From assembly GCA_023427355.1 (NCBI GenBank), contig JAEZBK010000217.1:1-9372 (forward strand): DNA of 9,372 nt, read 5' to 3'. The notes below the pieces were generated by a model. The model was given only the letters and a program-made list of their open reading frames with translations, searched no databases and was not told the origin of the DNA. This DNA is from Pseudomonadota bacterium (lineage in GTDB: Bacteria; Pseudomonadota; Alphaproteobacteria; Micropepsales; Micropepsaceae). Numbering within the stretch: the stretch's first letter is position 1; every line of letters starts with the position of its first letter. Below are positions 7,018 to 9,372 of this stretch, in pieces. A program made the translations under genes and the position numbers.

Positions 7018-7655
7018 GGCTGCCGCCCGAAGAACCGCCGGAACAGGTCAATGTCCTGCGTCCGGAATGGCGCTTCGCGCTCCGGATGCCACAATATGCC
7101 CGCCAGCAGGCCAGCGCCGTCGCGGAAGGCCTCGATCGAACCATCATCCGCCTGTGCCAGGGGCCGCAATCCCTGTCCCAGGCCTGCGGGCGCAATGCCA
7201 TGGTCGTGATAGCTCGCCACCTCGAAAGGCGTATCGAGAACGGGGCCCGCATCGCGCAGCGGTATCACGCGATGCCGTGGCACCACGTGCCCGGCCATGG
7301 CCACGACATCGCCGCCACACAGATGGTTCAGCATCTGTGCGCCACGGCAGACACCCAGAACCGGCAGGCCAGCAGCACGCGCCGCCTTGACCAGGGCCGT
7401 CTCCAGTGCATCGCGCTCCGGCGCAGCCATGCGTGCACCCGGCATGTGCGCCAGGTCATTGCCGCCAGTCAGCAACACACCGTCAAGTTCCAGCAGCGCC
7501 GGCAACCCGGCAGGATCGGGGCTGCGATTGGGCAATGGCATGGGCAGCAATCCGACGGCTTCCAGGAAAACCGTCCAGTGCTGGTCCAGCGCATCACGCC
7601 GTTCCCCTGTCTGGGCGTTCACATCCACACGCTGGGTGACGCCGATACGCATCAT
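7011..7655 (-). CDS. Class I glutamine amidotransferase-like hydrolase (peptidase C26), probable gamma-glutamyl-CDP-amidate hydrolase (Cj1417-like)
   Basis: A 214-residue soluble hydrolase with the class I amidotransferase fold. The nucleophile is C103 in GVCRGAQMLN, and H190 with E192 in WHPERE complete the triad; LLTGGNDL (62-69) is the loop typical of PuuD-like enzymes. No synthetase domain is attached, so it probably cleaves a gamma-glutamyl bond rather than feeding ammonia to a partner. In C. jejuni, Cj1417 hydrolyses CDP-L-glutamine to glutamate and cytidine diphosphoramidate, which fits its place between the kinase and cytidylyltransferase genes. The frame is open up to 7832, but the first 59 codons lie within the kinase gene and are basic shadow sequence. 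ATG 7655 is chosen because it starts MMRIGVTQRVDV, forms an ATGA overlap with the kinase stop and has GGAAG nine bases upstream. A PuuD-type hydrolase is the alternative. Confidence 0.88.
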   Translation of the reverse strand: MMRIGVTQRVDVNAQTGERRDALDQHWTVFLEAVGLLPMPLPNRSPDPAGLPALLELDGVLLTGGNDLAHMPGARMAAPERDALETALVKAARAAGLPVLGVCRGAQMLNHLCGGDVVAMAGHVVPRHRVIPLRDAGPVLDTPFEVASYHDHGIAPAGLGQGLRPLAQADDGSIEAFRDGAGLLAGILWHPEREAPFRTQDIDLFRRFFGRQPW

Positions 7656-9372
7656 GCAATGGCTTCCAGGATGCGCGCCCGGGGCGCGATGCGCATCCTG
7701 CGTGCACCCGACAATTCGCGGAGGCGATGCTCGCCAATGCCAATGGCCGACGGCAGCGAAAGCTCTGCGGCGCGCACCACGATGTGCGAATTGGCGCCGC
7801 CAAACGCCGTGACCAGTCCGGCGATGCCACATCCGAACAGCCAGTCCCAGCCGGGATCGGCCCGTTCCACCAGGATAATCCGCCCGGCAAGCGCCTCGCG
7901 CGGCGGTGGCGCGTCGCCCGTGATCAGAATGCAGTCGGCCAGGCAGTCCTCGTGTCCGACGAAACTGGGCTGGCTGACGGATTCCGTAAAGACATGGAAA
8001 TCCCCGGCGGCCAGCAGCAGGGCGGGCAGCTCCACCGCCAGCGACAGGGCATGATCGCGCGCCTGCGCTTCACTGCGGGTTCGCAGGTCCGCGACCGGCA
8101 AGGTGCCGTCCATGGCCGCCAGTATGTCGTGCAACCCGGCATGCGAAAGCTGTTCGCGGCTGATGCCGGCGCTTTCGCCCCACTGCGCGATCTCTTCCAG
8201 CACGTCGCTGAGAAGCCGGGTAAAGAGAAACTTCCCCCGCTCGCGCCCTTCAATGGCCCGTCGCGCAAATCCTTCAAATGCGGCCACGTTGCTGGGCAGG
8301 CCCAGTCCGGCCAGCGACTCCGAAATGGCCTTCGCGGCATTCTGGGGCCACCGAAAGGAGGAAGCCGGCGATGCCGATGCCGAACCCGAAATACGCGCCA
8401 GCGGCCTCAGGAATTTTTCCACGTTGCGGTCATAGCGCGGCGCGGTGATCTCATAGGTGTCTGGCCGCAGATGCCCATAGGCGTCCACGAACGCGCTCCA
8501 TGGCTTGGTTCCAGCCGCCACCGCCTCGGCATCCCGCACCAGTTGCCGCGCCACCGTAACCAGCGAGGCCAGGAAAGCCTCCTGCTGCTCCGCAAGCAGC
8601 GCACCCTGCTGCACCAGCCCGCGCAGGATCGTGGTGGCAACAAAGCCGCAACGGGCCAGGTGCGCAAAGGGAAGCGTTCCATGCGCACGGCAGCCGTCCA
8701 GCAACGCGCGCACGCGCTGTCCGGGCGTGCTGCCGGTCACCGCCTTCTCAAGCCCCCGCAGCGCACCTTCCGCCCTTGCAACCCATTGCCAGGCATTGCA
8801 CGTGACCTGCATCAGGGCCGACTGCAATTGCCCGATTTCATCCTGCGTGAAACCTGCGTCCGCCAGCCTTGATGCGTGACGGGGAAAATCGGGGGCCAGG
8901 CAGGTGATCGCCACTTCGAATTCCAGCTTGTCATGGAACTGGGGATTGGCGGCCAGGTGATCCAGGTAATGATCCACCAGCCGTGTCGCCAGGCTATCGG
9001 GCAGCGATGCGGGCACGAAAGACGTCAGGCTGGCGCGCACATCCACGAAGGGCCGCCCCGCAAAATCCGCCAGCAATGCGCATTCACCAAGGTCGCGATA
9101 GCCGAACTGCGCGCGCTGCTGCGCCCAGGTCCCGTCCGTGATCAGGTCGCGGTACAGGTCCAAGGCCAGACGACGCGGCGCCGTGCCGATGATTTCGGCA
9201 GGGTTCCAGTCCGGCATGATGCCAAAGATGGCACGGTGGCCGAGCACCGGCGCACTTGCCTTCTGCCGCTTTTCAAATTCGGTGCGCGCGCCGGCCAGAA
9301 CCTGTGCAAGCCTGGCATCCGCAACGGTGCCGGACACGCTTGGCATGGGACGCACCTGGGAGACATGAAGAC
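7652..9372 (-). CDS. PEP-synthase-like phosphotransferase, probable L-glutamine kinase (Cj1418-like), 5' end off window
   Basis: The last 572 or so residues of a larger protein. The frame is open through the right edge and begins LHVSQVRPMP, equivalent to the (L/I)QxRP end of the ATP-grasp domain in PEP synthases, so that domain lies outside the window. GTG 9355 is therefore probably not the start. Numbered from it, a central domain (about 40-440) shows GIMPDWNPAEIIG (45-57), FVDVRASLTSFVP (103-115) and YGHLRPDTYEITAPRYD (293-309). The C-terminal swivelling domain has GLVTAFGGANSHIVVRAAEL (513-532), where H524 should carry the phosphate. There is no PEP-binding TIM barrel, so this is a rifampin-phosphotransferase-like layout: ATP-grasp, acceptor domain, phosphohistidine domain. 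In C. jejuni, Cj1418 uses ATP to phosphorylate the amide nitrogen of L-glutamine. A Ser/Ala-rich linker lies at 322-333. It is first of the coupled genes in view. Confidence 0.87.
   Translation of the reverse strand, partial: LHVSQVRPMPSVSGTVADARLAQVLAGARTEFEKRQKASAPVLGHRAIFGIMPDWNPAEIIGTAPRRLALDLYRDLITDGTWAQQRAQFGYRDLGECALLADFAGRPFVDVRASLTSFVPASLPDSLATRLVDHYLDHLAANPQFHDKLEFEVAITCLAPDFPRHASRLADAGFTQDEIGQLQSALMQVTCNAWQWVARAEGALRGLEKAVTGSTPGQRVRALLDGCRAHGTLPFAHLARCGFVATTILRGLVQQGALLAEQQEAFLASLVTVARQLVRDAEAVAAGTKPWSAFVDAYGHLRPDTYEITAPRYDRNVEKFLRPLARISGSASASPASSFRWPQNAAKAISESLAGLGLPSNVAAFEGFARRAIEGRERGKFLFTRLLSDVLEEIAQWGESAGISREQLSHAGLHDILAAMDGTLPVADLRTRSEAQARDHALSLAVELPALLLAAGDFHVFTESVSQPSFVGHEDCLADCILITGDAPPPREALAGRIILVERADPGWDWLFGCGIAGLVTAFGGANSHIVVRAAELSLPSAIGIGEHRLRELSGARRMRIAPRARILEAIA

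Noticed and set aside
7656..7832. 59-residue N-terminal extension of the amidotransferase-like frame
   Set aside because: It lies entirely within the kinase gene, is basic and Trp/His-rich, and the family start fits ATG 7655 with its ATGA overlap.
7727..8872. 381-codon plus-strand open frame opposite the kinase-like gene
   Set aside because: Arg/Gln-rich shadow of the PEP-synthase-like gene with no domain or ribosome-binding site.
7652..9372. Calling this gene a PEP synthase (ppsA)
   Set aside because: The phosphohistidine domain is at the C-terminus with no PEP-binding barrel after it, and the central domain is of a different type.

Overview
The window comes from a high-GC (roughly 60-65% by eye) Gram-negative genome. 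The gene styles (QueA, an NADPH-type 2-hydroxyacid dehydrogenase, TagF/WbpE-like surface-glycan enzymes) fit an alphaproteobacterium, but nothing visible fixes the genus. No tRNA, rRNA, CRISPR array, insertion sequence or integrase was seen.

Left part (1-2708), housekeeping. queA (tRNA queuosine synthesis, minus strand, its last few codons off the left edge) is divergent from a plus-strand pair: a DEDDh-type 3'-5' exonuclease and, 30 bp downstream, a D-2-hydroxyacid dehydrogenase of the glyoxylate/hydroxypyruvate reductase type. The pair ends at 2708, only 3 bp from the stop of a convergent gene; both stops lie inside a 17-bp palindrome.

Right part (2712-9372), accessory surface-glycan locus, all minus strand, so it is transcribed from right to left. 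In transcription order it encodes: a PEP-synthase-like protein (5' end off the right edge), a class I glutamine amidotransferase-like hydrolase, a cytidylyltransferase-like nucleotidyltransferase, a CDP-glycerol glycerophosphotransferase-family protein, a small helical protein of unknown function, a PurN/Fmt-like formyltransferase homologue, and after a 58-bp gap a WbpE-like sugar aminotransferase. Most junctions are 4-bp ATGA overlaps, so the first six genes look like one translationally coupled operon.

The main reading is that the first three genes are the counterparts of Campylobacter jejuni Cj1418, Cj1417 and Cj1416: L-glutamine kinase, gamma-glutamyl-CDP-amidate hydrolase and CTP:phosphoglutamine cytidylyltransferase. 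In C. jejuni these make cytidine diphosphoramidate, the activated precursor of the O-methyl phosphoramidate capsule decoration. Here the slot after the cytidylyltransferase holds a TagF-like protein, from an enzyme family that uses CDP-activated donors. My hypothesis is that it transfers the phosphoramidate group (or a derivative) to a glycan, while the aminotransferase and formyltransferase build or trim an amino sugar. The assignments rest on motifs and gene order; the transferase role is inference.

One oddity: the cytidylyltransferase frame has a TAG stop followed by 17 in-frame sense codons ending in a TGA that forms the same ATGA overlap as the other junctions, which suggests a recent nonsense change.
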